Source: Alkalispirochaeta americana
Lineage (GTDB): Bacteria; Spirochaetota; Spirochaetia; DSM-27196; Alkalispirochaetaceae
Assembly: GCF_900156105.1 (NCBI RefSeq)
Contig: NZ_FTMS01000010.1
Span: 62,001 to 126,000, forward strand
DNA length: 64,000 bases
Reading direction: 5' to 3'
The notes below the pieces were generated by a model. It was not told the origin of the DNA. It did not search any database and worked only from the letters and a program-made list of their open reading frames with translations. Numbering within the stretch: position 1 is the stretch's first letter; each line of letters starts with the position of its first letter. The position numbers and the translations under genes were made by a program. Shown here piece by piece: positions 8,676 to 18,795 of this stretch.

Positions 8676-11600
8676 AGAAACAATCACCCTCTCCGATCTG
8701 GTACAGCCCTACCAGGGCTCCCCCGATCAGGAGCACCACAACCAGAAGAGCGCCGATCTCTACGGCTTCACCCTGCACCTGAAGGACGCACCGGGGCTCT
8801 TCAGCTACATCAGCGGTATCCTGGGAGCCCGGGGGTTCAACATCCTGGAAGGTGAGATCACCACCGCCGGGGGGGACGCCCGGGACACCTTTCGGGGACA
8901 GATCTCTCCGACCCTGCTGGAAGAAGCCGGCGGGTTTCCCCACTGGCTGGAGAAAACCCGCCAGGACCTGCAACAGATTCTGGCCCCCCTCTACCAGGCA
9001 ACGCCCGATCCGTCGGCGGTACGGGACGCCGTGGCCGAACGGGTTGCCCTGGCCCACGGAGAAAACCGGGAAGACCCTTCGGGGGAACAGGATCGGGGGG
9101 AACCCCTGCTCCCCATAGAAATAGAGATCACCGGCGAGGATGAAACCACCCGCATCCGCGTTCAATCCCAGGACACCTCCTTCTTTCTCTATTCTCTGGC
9201 CAGCGCCCTGGCCTTGCAGGATCTCTTGATTCGCAACGTCCAGATCGAGACCCGGGACGAACTGATCCAGGATGTCTTCTGGGTTACCACCCGCTCGGGA
9301 AAACCCGTAACGCGCCCGGAGGACCTCCGGCGGTTGCGCCTCTCGATCCTGGTGACAAAACAGTTTTCCCACGCCCTTCACAGCGCAGCCGATCCCCAGG
9401 AGGCGTTCCTTCGCTTCGAGGAGCTGGTCCGACAGGTCGCTCTGGAGGATGAAGGCGACCGGTTCCGGGATCTCCTGGCAAATCCCGGGGCTCAGCGAAA
9501 GCTCGCCCGCCTTTTGGGAGCCAGCGATTTTCTCTGGGAAGACTTCATCCGCCTGCAGTACGAGAATATTCTTCCCCTCCTCCAGGTCTCCCAGGGGAAC
9601 CGCCTCCTGAGCACTCCCGGCGAGAACCTGGCTCCGGCTCTGGAAGCCGCCCTGGAGGGGGCACCATCGGCCCGGGAGGAGAAGCGCATCCTGAACCGCT
9701 TCAAGGATCAGGAGGCTTTTCTGATCGATGCCGATCACATCCTCCAGAAAAACACCGATTTTTTCTTTCTGAGTCATCGCCTCACCAAGCTGGCCGAGGT
9801 GGTGGTGGACCAGGCCTACCGGCTGAGCTGGAAATATCTGACTGACCGCTACGGAATCCCCCGGACTGCGGCGGGCCTGCCCGCTCACTACGCCGTCTTC
9901 GGACTGGGAAAAATGGGAGGAAGCGCCCTGGGCTACGCCTCGGACATCGAACTGATGACCCTCTACAGCGACCGGGGCGAGACCGACGGCCCCGAAGGGA
10001 TCAGCAATACCGAGTTTTTCGAGAACCTCGTACAGGGGGCTCTGGGACTTATCGAGGCGAAACGGGAGGGGATCTTCCGGATCGATCTTCGGCTGCGTCC
10101 CTACGGGGAGGATGGCCCCCGGGCGGTCCATATCGAGACCTTTATCGAGTATTTTGGCCCTGCGGGGAAGGCCCATAGCGCCGAGCGGCTTGCCCTGATC
10201 AGGCTTCGGCCCGTAGCGGGAGATCCCGAGCTGGGGCGTCGCGTCATAGCGATACGGGACCAACTGGTCTACGAGACCGATTCGATCTCCACCTCGGAGA
10301 TTCGGGAGCTTCGCCTTCGTCAGGCGCGGGAGAAGGCCGGCGACGGCCGGTTGAACGCCAAGCTCAGCCCCGGGGCGTTGGTAGACCTGGAGTATAATGT
10401 ACAGCTCCTGCAGGTCTCCCGAGGCAGGACCAACCGGGCCTTGCGCAACCCCGGAATCCACGCCACCCTGCGGGGGCTCTCCCAGGAGGGAACCCTGGAC
10501 ACGGAAGAGACCGAAGCGATGATCCGCTCCTACCGCTTCTTCCGCACCCTGATCAACGGCTTGCGAATGCTTCGGGGAAACGCCCGGGACCTCTTTCTTC
10601 CCCGCTATAATACCCCGGAGTTCATCCATCTGGCCCGCAGGATGGGCTACAGCGACACTGAGGATATCGGAAGCGCCGATCAGCTCCGGATCGATTTCCA
10701 GGTAGAAACCGCAGCAATCCGCAGCTTCGTCGAGCGCCACCTGGGCGAAGAGGCCCTCCCCGAGGCACCCCGGGGAAATCCTGCCGACCTGGTCCTCTCC
10801 GAGGCCGTGAGCGAGGAGAGAAGCTCCGAACTCCTGGCCGAGGCAGGATTCCGGAACCCCGCCCGGGCAATCGCCAACATACGCCGGATCGCCCGGTCGC
10901 CGGCAGAGCGGAACACCTTCGCCCGATTGCTGGTCCTGGCCTGGGATTACCTCTCCGGCTCCAGCGATCCCGACATGGCCCTGAACAACTGGGAACGTTT
11001 CACCGAGGAGGTAGGTGACCGCCCGAAGTTTTTCTCCCAGCTTCTCTCCCAACCCCGACGCATGGAAATCATGCTTCGTATCTTTGCAGGAAGCCAGTTC
11101 CTCTCGGACACGCTCATTCGAAACCCCCTCTTCCTGGAGTGGATCAGCGATCCCCGGATCGTCACCTCTCCCCGCAATCAGGCGCAGATGGAGCAGGAAC
11201 TTCTCCAGGACCTCGCCGGAGAGAGCGACCGGCTCAGCCGGCTTGGAACGCTGCGGCGCTTTCGGAAGCGGGAAATCCTGCGAATCGGGACCCGGGACAT
11301 CTGCCTGGCCGGAGACTTCGAGGATATCATCCGGGAGCTAAGCGACCTGGCCCGGGCAGTTGTGGAGGCGACTCTTCAGGAGGTTCTGCGTCATCATCCC
11401 CAGCCAGAAAGCCCTCCGGGCCGCTTCGCCATTCTGGCCTTCGGGAAACTGGGAGGCGGAGAGCTCAACTACAGCTCCGACATCGATTTGCTGGCAATCT
11501 ACGATCTTCCCCGGGACCCTCCGGGCCAGGCCCGGACCGCGTCGGCTCAACCTCACGGAACGCCCCGGACACCCCGGGAAAACCTTGACCGGGAAGGGCC

Positions 11601-12399
11601 GGAACGGTTCTGGAGCGGCGTGTTCCGACAGGTTGTGCGGGACATCTCGGACTTCACCGTGGACGGCCAGGCCTATCGGGTGGATCTGCGGCTTCGGCCC
11701 TGGGGGCAGGAAGGACCCCTGGTCTCAAGCCTGGACCAGATCCTGGAATACTACAAGACCGGGGCTGACCTCTGGGAACTTCAGGCGGCGATCAAGCTTG
11801 CCCCCATCGCGGGAGACCTTGACTTGGGAGCAGCCTTTCTGGAACACCTTCGTCCTGTCTTTACCCGTCGGCTCCAGCAGGCTGGCGGGGATAGAATCCT
11901 GGCAACGGTGCGAACCTTGCGAAAACGGGCCGTCAGTCAGTACGCCACCGATCCATCCTCACGGGATGTAAAAAACGGCGAGGGGGGAATCAGGGACATC
12001 GAGTTTTTGCTGCAGGCACTCCAAATGCTCCACCACTCCCTGTACCCCAATCTGATAACAGGCAACACCCTGGAGGGGCTCACCTGCCTGGAGGAAGCAG
12101 GCCTTCTGGAGCCGGATCAGGCGGCCAGGCTCAGGGAGGACTACCGGTTTCTGCGTCGGATCGAGCATTTTCTCCAGGCCTACGAGGATCGGCAGCTTCA
12201 CACGCTGCCGGCGGAGCCCCGGGCCCGGGAGAAGCTCGCCCGGATCGTCCTGGGCGCTCCTCCGGCAGGGCAGCCCTCCCCGGACTTGCCTGGGGAGCTC
12301 CCCACGTCGGAGTTGCTCTCGGCACGGCTCCAGGAGACCCTCCAGCGGGTCCGGGGTGAATACGACCGGGTTGTTACCGAATCTGCCCGGTCAGGTTGA
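8668..12399 (+). CDS. glnE: bifunctional glutamine synthetase adenylyltransferase/deadenylase with N-terminal ACT-like domains
   Basis: GlnE adenylylates and deadenylylates glutamine synthetase. Two nucleotidyltransferase cores are visible: [19 protein letters not shown] from residue 412 and [19 protein letters not shown] from residue 924, each followed by the family's helical region ([14 protein letters not shown] after the second). At 1243 residues it is ~300 longer than enterobacterial GlnE. The extra N-terminus holds two stretches that look like ACT domains: residues ~30-70 ([19 protein letters not shown]) and ~150-215 ([19 protein letters not shown], then [11 protein letters not shown]), like the ACT pair of GlnD. 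It overlaps the DUF2156 gene by 8 bp. Confidence 0.85.
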   Translation: MAKETITLSDLVQPYQGSPDQEHHNQKSADLYGFTLHLKDAPGLFSYISGILGARGFNILEGEITTAGGDARDTFRGQISPTLLEEAGGFPHWLEKTRQDLQQILAPLYQATPDPSAVRDAVAERVALAHGENREDPSGEQDRGEPLLPIEIEITGEDETTRIRVQSQDTSFFLYSLASALALQDLLIRNVQIETRDELIQDVFWVTTRSGKPVTRPEDLRRLRLSILVTKQFSHALHSAADPQEAFLRFEELVRQVALEDEGDRFRDLLANPGAQRKLARLLGASDFLWEDFIRLQYENILPLLQVSQGNRLLSTPGENLAPALEAALEGAPSAREEKRILNRFKDQEAFLIDADHILQKNTDFFFLSHRLTKLAEVVVDQAYRLSWKYLTDRYGIPRTAAGLPAHYAVFGLGKMGGSALGYASDIELMTLYSDRGETDGPEGISNTEFFENLVQGALGLIEAKREGIFRIDLRLRPYGEDGPRAVHIETFIEYFGPAGKAHSAERLALIRLRPVAGDPELGRRVIAIRDQLVYETDSISTSEIRELRLRQAREKAGDGRLNAKLSPGALVDLEYNVQLLQVSRGRTNRALRNPGIHATLRGLSQEGTLDTEETEAMIRSYRFFRTLINGLRMLRGNARDLFLPRYNTPEFIHLARRMGYSDTEDIGSADQLRIDFQVETAAIRSFVERHLGEEALPEAPRGNPADLVLSEAVSEERSSELLAEAGFRNPARAIANIRRIARSPAERNTFARLLVLAWDYLSGSSDPDMALNNWERFTEEVGDRPKFFSQLLSQPRRMEIMLRIFAGSQFLSDTLIRNPLFLEWISDPRIVTSPRNQAQMEQELLQDLAGESDRLSRLGTLRRFRKREILRIGTRDICLAGDFEDIIRELSDLARAVVEATLQEVLRHHPQPESPPGRFAILAFGKLGGGELNYSSDIDLLAIYDLPRDPPGQARTASAQPHGTPRTPRENLDREGPERFWSGVFRQVVRDISDFTVDGQAYRVDLRLRPWGQEGPLVSSLDQILEYYKTGADLWELQAAIKLAPIAGDLDLGAAFLEHLRPVFTRRLQQAGGDRILATVRTLRKRAVSQYATDPSSRDVKNGEGGIRDIEFLLQALQMLHHSLYPNLITGNTLEGLTCLEEAGLLEPDQAARLREDYRFLRRIEHFLQAYEDRQLHTLPAEPRAREKLARIVLGAPPAGQPSPDLPGELPTSELLSARLQETLQRVRGEYDRVVTESARSG

Positions 12400-12844
12400 C
12401 CATCTCGATCAGCCCCAGAGCTGCGTCCCAGCCCTTGTTTCCGGCCTTTGTCCCGGCCCGCTCCACGGCCTGCTCAACCGTGTCGGTGGTGAGAACCCCA
12501 AAGGTGATGGGGACCCCCGTGGCAAGGCTCACCGAGGCGATCCCCTTGCTCACTTCGGCCGAAACATAGTCGAAGTGGGGAGTGGACCCGCGGATAACCG
12601 CTCCCAGGCAAATGAGACCGTCGTAGGCTCCGCTTTGAGCCATTTTTTGGGCCACCAGGGGTATTTCCCAGGCTCCCGGAACCTTTGCCAGCGTAATCGA
12701 GCCGGTATCCGCACCGTGACGGGTGAGGCAATCCAGAGCGCCCTCGACAAGACGGTCCGTGATAAAGGAGTTGAACCGGGCAGAGACCATTCCCACACGC
12801 AGACCCTCGGCAGAGAGCCTTCCTTCCAGCACACGATAATCCAT
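12374..12844 (-). CDS. ribH: 6,7-dimethyl-8-ribityllumazine synthase
   Basis: Condenses the ribityl pyrimidine with 3,4-dihydroxybutanone phosphate to lumazine, the penultimate riboflavin step. The 156-residue protein has [15 protein letters not shown], the VPGAWEIP motif and [14 protein letters not shown] characteristic of the family. It is the last gene of the rib operon; its ATG shares a base with the ribBA TAA. The 3' end overlaps the convergent glnE end by 26 bp. Confidence 0.97.
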   Translation of the reverse strand: MDYRVLEGRLSAEGLRVGMVSARFNSFITDRLVEGALDCLTRHGADTGSITLAKVPGAWEIPLVAQKMAQSGAYDGLICLGAVIRGSTPHFDYVSAEVSKGIASVSLATGVPITFGVLTTDTVEQAVERAGTKAGNKGWDAALGLIEMVNLTGQIR

Positions 12845-14175
12845 TAGTCATCCTTTCCCAGGTGCCCCATCTCTTCGAACTTTGTCCTCAGATAGGCCTG
12901 GTTGTGTTTTGTTTGCCCCGTCAGGAGGGGAATCCGTTCAGTAACCTCGATTCCACCGGCCCCCAGGGCCGCCTGTTTTTCGGGATTGTTCGTCAGAAGC
13001 CGCACCCGCCGGTATCCTCCCTGGCGAAGAACCGCTGCGGCAGCACCAAATCGTCGAAGATCGGCCTGATGGCCCAGAGCAAGATTCGCCTCGATCGTGT
13101 CCAGGCCCTGATCCTGAAGGGTATAGGCCCGAATCTTCTCAAACAGACCGATTCCCCGCCCTTCCTGCCGAAGGTAGACCAGGGCGCCCCCCTGACGGGC
13201 GATCTCCCCCAGGGCGTGGTGGAGCTGGGGGCCGCAGTCGCAGCGCTGGCTGTGGAGGGCCTCTCCCGTGAGACACTCCGAATGGACTCTCACCAGGGGA
13301 TCCTTGCCCGAAGGCCGCTCTCCCCGGTGCTCCATCAGGAGAACCTCCGGGGTAGACGGGTCAGCCGTTCTGAAGGCCCGGACCTGGAACTCGCCAAAAT
13401 CGGTGGGAAGGAGCGCCTGGGAGGAGGACTCCAGGGCTATATCCCCCAGGGCATCGCGGTACACGATCAGGTCAGCCACGGAAATCAGGGGAAGGTCAAA
13501 ACGCCGGGAGAGATCCTCCAGGTCCGGGCCCCTGGCCATGGTGCCGTCGTCGTTGAGGACCTCGCAGATAACCCCACTGGGGATAAGTCCTGCCAGCCTC
13601 GCCAGATCGACCGCTGCCTCGGTATGGCCCGGCCGGACCAGAACGCCGCCCTCCCGGGCCACCAGGGGAAAGACGTGACCGGGCCGCCGCAGATCCTCGG
13701 GAGCTGTCCCGGGATCTATCACGGCAGCGATCGTCCTGGCCCGGTCCGCCGCGGAGATCCCCGTTGTGACGCCCTCCCGGGCATCGACACTGACCGTGAA
13801 GGCCGTGGAAAGTCCTTCGGTATTCACCGGGGCCATAGGTCCCAGGTTCAGCCTGCGGGCAATTGATTCCGGCAGAGGCTGGCAGATCAGGCCCCTGCCC
13901 TGGACCGCCATGAAGGCGATCGTCTCCTCCGTGGCGTGTTCGGCCGCGCAGACCAGATCACCCTCGTTCTCGCGACTCTCATCGTCCCGGACAAGAATCA
14001 TCCCTCCCGATCGAATAACATCAATCGCCCGGGCCACCCTGTCCAGGGTTGCCGAGGACCTTCGTCGTCTTTCTGTGATCCCGGTTTTTTCTGTAGCCCC
14101 GGTTTTTTCTGTAGCCCCGGTTTTTTCTGTGGTTTTATTCTTTTCTGCGGTCACCAGATCCTCTCCTTGTCTCAT
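12844..14175 (-). CDS. ribBA: bifunctional 3,4-dihydroxy-2-butanone-4-phosphate synthase / GTP cyclohydrolase II
   Basis: Makes both precursors of riboflavin, from ribulose 5-phosphate and from GTP. The RibB half has [16 protein letters not shown] and [13 protein letters not shown]; the RibA half has [19 protein letters not shown] with the zinc cysteines and [17 protein letters not shown]. The start ATG at 14175 overlaps the ribE stop (ATGA). The reading frame stays open further upstream but that part lies inside ribE. The N-terminus carries a ~35-residue linker with an 18-bp tandem repeat encoding TEKTGA. Length 443 with linker. Confidence 0.95.
   Translation of the reverse strand: MRQGEDLVTAEKNKTTEKTGATEKTGATEKTGITERRRRSSATLDRVARAIDVIRSGGMILVRDDESRENEGDLVCAAEHATEETIAFMAVQGRGLICQPLPESIARRLNLGPMAPVNTEGLSTAFTVSVDAREGVTTGISAADRARTIAAVIDPGTAPEDLRRPGHVFPLVAREGGVLVRPGHTEAAVDLARLAGLIPSGVICEVLNDDGTMARGPDLEDLSRRFDLPLISVADLIVYRDALGDIALESSSQALLPTDFGEFQVRAFRTADPSTPEVLLMEHRGERPSGKDPLVRVHSECLTGEALHSQRCDCGPQLHHALGEIARQGGALVYLRQEGRGIGLFEKIRAYTLQDQGLDTIEANLALGHQADLRRFGAAAAVLRQGGYRRVRLLTNNPEKQAALGAGGIEVTERIPLLTGQTKHNQAYLRTKFEEMGHLGKDD
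14080..14136. repeat. 18-bp tandem repeat, ~3 copies, in ribBA N-terminal linker
   Basis: The unit ccggttttttctgtagcc occurs twice in full and a third time with one change. It encodes TEKTGA-type hexapeptides on the minus strand ahead of the RibB catalytic domain. The 18-bp period keeps the frame. Confidence 0.9.
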
Positions 14176-14813
14176 GTTCCGTATCCCCAGGCCGCAAGAC
14201 GCTCCTGCGAGAGCCCCCCTTCGGGGGAGAGCCCCAGCAGGCGCTCCACATAGCGGCCGATAATGTCCACTTCGATATTTACCGAATCTCCCGCCCGACG
14301 ATCCCGGAGAACCGTAGCGTCCCAGGTGAGGGGAATCACGTTCACCGTGATCCCCTCCGAATCCAGCCCGGCAATGGTAAGACTCACTCCGTCTATGGTG
14401 ATTGACCCTTCCCGGACGCAATACCGCAACAGCTCCGGAGAGAGGGCGACCCCGAGAAACCCGTTGGGGCCAATACGGCGGGACTCCCTGATACGGGCGG
14501 TTCCGTCCACGTGTCCCTGGACAAAATGCCCGCCCAGCCGAGACGAGGGGGTAAGAGCACGCTCAAGGTTCACCCGGTGGCCCGGCCTGAGCGTTCCCAG
14601 GGTTGTCTTCTCCAGAGAGACCGCCAGGGTCTCCACAGTGAAAGACTGTGGGCCAATATCGGTGACTGTCTGACAGACTCCGTTCACGGCGACAGAATCG
14701 CCCGGGGCCATCCCCTGGATCACAGCTGAAGCCCGAATCTGAAGGCTCTGATAGTCCCCCCGGCGGGCAACCTGCCCCACCTGGCCGATTTCCTCGACGA
14801 GTCCTGTAAACAT
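14172..14813 (-). CDS. ribE: riboflavin synthase alpha chain
   Basis: Dismutates two lumazines into riboflavin and the pyrimidine precursor. The 213-residue protein starts MFTGLVEEIGQV, has two lumazine-binding half repeats (GDSVAVNGVCQTVT and GSITIDGVSLTI) and GHFVQGHVDGTA. Its ATG shares a base with the ribD stop and its own stop overlaps the ribBA start, so the operon is tightly coupled. Confidence 0.97.
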   Translation of the reverse strand: MFTGLVEEIGQVGQVARRGDYQSLQIRASAVIQGMAPGDSVAVNGVCQTVTDIGPQSFTVETLAVSLEKTTLGTLRPGHRVNLERALTPSSRLGGHFVQGHVDGTARIRESRRIGPNGFLGVALSPELLRYCVREGSITIDGVSLTIAGLDSEGITVNVIPLTWDATVLRDRRAGDSVNIEVDIIGRYVERLLGLSPEGGLSQERLAAWGYGT

Positions 14814-15967
14814 CAGACGACTCCTTCCTGCGCTACGGCCACAATCTCTCCGGCCCAGCCCCGGCGGTAGCCGTCAAAGCACTGCTGGTTTCCTATGCGG
14901 TCCCACCTCACCTCCTCAAAGGCCACGGCCTGATCAATTCGGTGAATTCCCAGATCTCCCACAGCCTCCCGACCGGCTCCCAGAACCAGGGGAGCCACGT
15001 AGGCCGTAAGCCGGTCAAAAAGGCCGGCCCGGAGAAAAGCGGTAATGACCAGACCGCCCCCCTCAACCAGGATGGAACGAACTCCCTGGTCCTTCAGGCT
15101 GCGAAGAACATCCTTCAGATCAAGACCCTGCCGGGGGTCTTCCCTGCAGGGAAGGACTGTGACCCCCTTCTCCTGCAGGGCCAGGACATCATCCCGGGGA
15201 GCTCCTTCGGAAACGCAGAGCAGAAGCTCCCCGGCGCGGTGCCTCACGAGAGAACTCTCCCGGGAAAGGCGGGCCTGGCTGTCCAGCACGATTGCCCGGG
15301 GCTGCCCCCGGGCCGGCAGCGGTGCATCCCGGACGGTCAGAAGGGGGTCGTCTGTTTCGGCAGTGTTTCTGCCTACCAGGACGGCATCGCAGGCACCCCT
15401 CAAGCGGTGAACCCCGGCGCGGGCTTTCTCATCGGTGATCCACCGGGAGTCACCCCGGGCGGTGGCCAGGCGGCCGTCCAGCGAGATGGCGCATTTGAGA
15501 TGAACAAAGGGACGCCCCAGGGCCATGGTGGTGTTAAAGGCTCTGTTATGTCGAATGAAGGGAGCCGGATCGTCGGCACAATCCACGATGATACCGGCCT
15601 CACGAAGACGCCTCAGGCCTCGGCCCCGCACGGCCGGGTTCGGGTCCTGCTGCCCCACCACAACACGGGATATTCCGGCAGCGATAATCGCATCTACGCA
15701 GGGGGGCTGGTGTTTTCCGGGGCCTCTGTGCGAACAGGGCTCCAGATTGCAATAGAGAACTCCTCCGCGTGCACTGGAACCGGCCCTGGCTAGGGCCTCG
15801 GCTTCAGCATGGGCCTCGCCGTACCGGCGGTGGAAGCCTGTCGCGATGACTTCTCCAGCCTGAACAATCACAGCGCCGACCTGGGGGTTTGGTTCAACCC
15901 GGCCAGCGCCGCCTTGTGCGAGCTCGAGAGTCTGGACAAGCCTCCGATCATCTTGATCGTCAAGCAT
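14813..15967 (-). CDS. ribD: bifunctional pyrimidine deaminase / reductase RibD
   Basis: Deaminates then reduces the pyrimidine intermediate of riboflavin synthesis. The N-terminal deaminase has the zinc motif HAEAEAL and CNLEPCSHRGPGKHQPPC; the C-terminal reductase has GRPFVHLKCAISLDGRLAT and SILVEGGG. The start ATG at 15967 is chosen because GGGAGGTG sits four bases upstream; the frame extends further but into the riboswitch terminator. Length 384 is normal. First gene of the rib operon. Confidence 0.95.
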   Translation of the reverse strand: MLDDQDDRRLVQTLELAQGGAGRVEPNPQVGAVIVQAGEVIATGFHRRYGEAHAEAEALARAGSSARGGVLYCNLEPCSHRGPGKHQPPCVDAIIAAGISRVVVGQQDPNPAVRGRGLRRLREAGIIVDCADDPAPFIRHNRAFNTTMALGRPFVHLKCAISLDGRLATARGDSRWITDEKARAGVHRLRGACDAVLVGRNTAETDDPLLTVRDAPLPARGQPRAIVLDSQARLSRESSLVRHRAGELLLCVSEGAPRDDVLALQEKGVTVLPCREDPRQGLDLKDVLRSLKDQGVRSILVEGGGLVITAFLRAGLFDRLTAYVAPLVLGAGREAVGDLGIHRIDQAVAFEEVRWDRIGNQQCFDGYRRGWAGEIVAVAQEGVV

Positions 15968-16007
15968 GGTCACCTCCCGGCTCGGGGCGCACGTATGAAA
16001 GCCGCAC

Positions 16008-16043
16008 AAAAAAACCCCGGAGATCCACTGGGGACCACCGGGG
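16008..16043 (-). terminator. riboswitch-controlled intrinsic terminator upstream of ribD
   Basis: On the minus strand CCCCGG (16043-16038), a 17-base loop, CCGGGG (16020-16015), then seven T (16014-16008). It lies between the FMN aptamer and the ribD Shine-Dalgarno, as expected for a transcription-termination riboswitch. Confidence 0.85.
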
Positions 16044-16123
16044 CGCATTGAACGACGGGAGACGGCTCTCTCCGCACCTTCGAGCACAGAATCGGGCTCG
16101 CGAAGACGCAAACAGAACACGCG

Positions 16124-16262
16124 GTTTTCTCCCTTCCGGACTGTACCGTCGGTACCGGAATTTCACCGGTTCAGCGCAGCCGGGAAAACCCGGAAAGCAC
16201 TCGCGGACTATAACCGCCGGTCGGGAATTGTCAGCACAAGCCGACGCACCCTGCCCCGAAAA
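16124..16262 (-). ncRNA. FMN riboswitch (RFN element)
   Basis: Read on the minus strand the conserved RFN blocks appear in order: TTCGGGGCAGGGTG, AATTCCCGACCGGCGGT, AGTCCGCGAG, GAACCGGTGAAATTCCGGT, ACCGACGGTACAGTCCGGA and GGGAGAAAAC. The aptamer binds FMN and is followed by a terminator, so excess FMN should stop transcription of the whole ribD-E-BA-H operon. Its position ahead of ribD confirms the function. Confidence 0.95.
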
Positions 16263-16270
16263 CCACGCAA

Positions 16271-16300
16271 AAGGTACAACGGGAAGAACCTCCCGGTCAA
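16271..16300 (-). promoter_or_regulatory. predicted promoter of the rib operon
   Basis: Minus strand TTGACC (16300-16295), 18-bp spacer, TACCTT (16276-16271), immediately before the RFN element. A 10-bp palindrome, gtcatatgac, abuts the -35 at 16301-16310. Confidence 0.55.
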
Positions 16301-16350
16301 GTCATATGACCGTCTCCGGGAGACTCCCGAGGATCAACCCCCGCCGCTGC

Positions 16351-17454
16351 TCAATCGTAGAGCAATCCTTTAATCTCGGAATCGTTCATGTTCTCATGAG
16401 TGTAGAACCGGGCTCCCGTATCGACATCGGAAACACTCATTCCCTTGTACGCTGCATGAGCGAGGGTCACCGCCTGATAGCCAATGGAGAAAGGGTCTTG
16501 CGTGACAGATCCCAGGAAATACTGGTTTGCCACGGCATCCTTCTGGGCACGGCCGGCATCAAAGCCGATTGCCACCAGACCGGGGTACACCACGGGCAGA
16601 TCGGCCCCGTCATCGGTAGCCGAGAGCAATCCCCGGACCGTCCCCTCGTTACTCATGAAGATACCCCGAATGTTCTGATCACTGACCCGGTTCAGCACCG
16701 CCTGGGCAGCCGACGTGGTATCCTGGGCGGAACCCGATGCGGGGACCACCATCTCGATGATCAGCTTCTCGCCCGTGGTGGGGTTATGGCTGTCCACAAA
16801 GGCAGGGTTTCCCGTAACGCGAATGTCAGACTTGGCCAGGGGAGAACGGCTCGCTACAACGTCTACCAGGGTATCCCGGAATCCCCGGCCCCGGCTCAGA
16901 AGCGATTCGCCACGGGCATCCTGGTTGAGCACCACGATCCTCACGGGCCGGGCCGCTGTGGCTGCATCGATCTCGGCGGCCAGAGCCTCATACATTTTTG
17001 CCGCAGCCAGACCGGCAGCGGCAAAGTTATCGGTAGAGGCGTTGGCATGAATAACTCCCGCCGGCGCCTCGGGTACACCCGAGTCAAAACCGATCACAGG
17101 AATATTCTGGGCTCCCAGCGATTCCAGCTGGTCCAGTACCGAGGCCGTATCGAGGGCAGCCAAAGCTACCGCCACGGGGCCTCGTGCGATTGCACTGTTC
17201 AGCATCTCCACCTGAATCTGCACATCACTCTCCGAAGGAGGCCCTTCGAAGGTCATCTCTACTCCCAACTCCTCGGCGGCCGTGGCCGCACCCAAGCGAA
17301 CCTGCTGCCAGAAATCGTGCTGCTCCCCCTTGGACACCACAGCAATGTACGGCACCTGATCCCGTTCCCGTCCGCCCCCTGCAAAGGCGGGCAGAACCGT
17401 CACGAACGCCAGCACCAGGGCAATCGCTGCACAATACCCTTTTGAACCCTTCAT
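16351..17454 (-). CDS. sugar ABC transporter, periplasmic substrate-binding protein
   Basis: A 367-residue type I periplasmic-binding protein of the ribose/galactose/xylose group. The signal peptide is MKGSKGYCAAIALVLAFVTV followed by LPAFAGG. The mature part starts with the typical first strand VPYIAVVSKGEQHDFWQQVRLGA, and contains VIGFDSG and GLVAIGFDAGRAQ. The start ATG has AGGAGGT seven bases upstream; the open frame continues upstream but without a signal peptide at its head. Third gene of the ATPase-permease-binding protein operon. The sugar cannot be read from sequence. Confidence 0.88.
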   Translation of the reverse strand: MKGSKGYCAAIALVLAFVTVLPAFAGGGRERDQVPYIAVVSKGEQHDFWQQVRLGAATAAEELGVEMTFEGPPSESDVQIQVEMLNSAIARGPVAVALAALDTASVLDQLESLGAQNIPVIGFDSGVPEAPAGVIHANASTDNFAAAGLAAAKMYEALAAEIDAATAARPVRIVVLNQDARGESLLSRGRGFRDTLVDVVASRSPLAKSDIRVTGNPAFVDSHNPTTGEKLIIEMVVPASGSAQDTTSAAQAVLNRVSDQNIRGIFMSNEGTVRGLLSATDDGADLPVVYPGLVAIGFDAGRAQKDAVANQYFLGSVTQDPFSIGYQAVTLAHAAYKGMSVSDVDTGARFYTHENMNDSEIKGLLYD

Positions 17455-17524
17455 ACACCAACCTCCTATGCATCTTTCTCCGGGTACCCCGCGGCCCCGG
17501 TTTTTTTCTGTTTCACCGCCGGGA

Positions 17525-18790
17525 CTAGTCTTTCTCTTTTTTGAGCATCGCCCGAAACTCCCGCTCTGCTGCCTTTTCTTCAGCCTCAACCCGGGCCGCC
17601 TCAGCTTTCTCCTCGCGGCGCATGCGCCGGTAGGTCTCTTTCATTTCCTGCTGGAGCGCCTGTATCTGCTCCCGCCCTGCCGGGATGTCCTCGGAAGAGC
17701 CCCCCCCGGTGGACGAGAGCCCCCCCCGAATCTGGTCGATCTTCCGCTGCATATCGCTTCGATAGAGATCGGCCGGCGTGAGAACCCTCACCTCCGAGGT
17801 CTTTTTGGTTCGGTAGATATCCAGAAGAACCGCCGCGATCACCACAATCCCCGTGAAAAAGGTCTGGTAGTGAGCCTGAAGATTCATGGCGGGCAACCCG
17901 CTGCGAAGCACGGCCATGATAAACACCCCGATCAGCGTGCCGAAGACCGATCCCACTCCTCCCGAAAGGGATGTTCCGCCGATAACTGCTCCGGCGATAG
18001 CAAAGAGCTCAAACCCCTGGCCCTGGGCAGGCATCACCGTGGTATAGACGGCGGCAAAGGAGATACCGCTGATACCAGCGGCAATACCACTCACGATGTA
18101 GGCTGACATCTCCCAGCGTTCGACCTTCACCCCAGACAAACGGGCCGCTTCCTTGTTGCTCCCGATGGCAAAAATGTAGCGACCCATTTTGGTTCGGGTC
18201 AGAATGATGTGAAAGATAATTGTCACCCCGAAGAGCACCAGAGCTCCCGTGGGGATCGCCACGCGATCGGGAGAGATGTACTTGAAGATATTTCGGAACC
18301 ACCCCGAGGGATCAGACCTCGGAGGAAAGGCGGCGCTCCGCACGTTGGAGACGATCGAACCGATCCCCATGGAAACCATCATCATTCCCAGGGTTGCAAT
18401 GAAAGGAGGAAGCTTCAGCTTTGCCACCATCAACCCGTTGATCAGCCCGAAGAAGGTGGCCACCGCCATGATCAGCACCAGGGAAGGCCCCATGGACCAC
18501 CCCCAGGTGCGGAACGCCGTGCCACCAACAATGGCCGCGCACATGGCAACGGTCCCCACGGAGAGATCGATCCCCCCGGTGATAATCACAAAGGTGACCC
18601 CCAGGGCGAGAAACCCTATGTAATAGGAGGCGTCAAGAATATTGACCAGCGTATTGTAGGAAAAAAAATTCCGCCCGAAGAAGCCGAAGAAGAGGTAAAT
18701 CAATACCAGCGCCAGGGGCGCCAGCAACTTCTGGAGCCCCTTGTCACGAAGCGTACGCCACTGTTTTCCGTTCATCCCTGTTCCTGCCAT
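17525..18790 (-). CDS. sugar ABC transporter permease with C-terminal coiled-coil tail
   Basis: Inner-membrane permease of the RbsC/MglC/XylH family, with ~8-10 hydrophobic segments, LGVTFVIITGGIDLSVGTV and SGGVGSVFGTLIGV as family signatures. The membrane domain ends near residue 330. About 90 further residues (from DLYRSDMQRKIDQIRGG to EFRAMLKKEKD) are highly charged, rich in Glu/Lys/Arg/Ala and predicted coiled coil; usual relatives end shortly after the last helix. The ATG at 18790 has AGGAG eight bases upstream and lies five bases after the ATPase stop. Confidence 0.88.
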   Translation of the reverse strand: MAGTGMNGKQWRTLRDKGLQKLLAPLALVLIYLFFGFFGRNFFSYNTLVNILDASYYIGFLALGVTFVIITGGIDLSVGTVAMCAAIVGGTAFRTWGWSMGPSLVLIMAVATFFGLINGLMVAKLKLPPFIATLGMMMVSMGIGSIVSNVRSAAFPPRSDPSGWFRNIFKYISPDRVAIPTGALVLFGVTIIFHIILTRTKMGRYIFAIGSNKEAARLSGVKVERWEMSAYIVSGIAAGISGISFAAVYTTVMPAQGQGFELFAIAGAVIGGTSLSGGVGSVFGTLIGVFIMAVLRSGLPAMNLQAHYQTFFTGIVVIAAVLLDIYRTKKTSEVRVLTPADLYRSDMQRKIDQIRGGLSSTGGGSSEDIPAGREQIQALQQEMKETYRRMRREEKAEAARVEAEEKAAEREFRAMLKKEKD

Positions 18791-18795
18791 CCTGT

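Noticed and set aside
8629-11052. 807-codon open frame antisense to glnE
   Set aside because: High GC and strong codon bias leave long open antisense frames; glnE motifs on the plus strand are unmistakable and the antisense translation shows no domain.
15968-16120. N-terminal extension of RibD by 51 residues
   Set aside because: The extension would cover the riboswitch terminator, while an ideal Shine-Dalgarno precedes the ATG at 15967.
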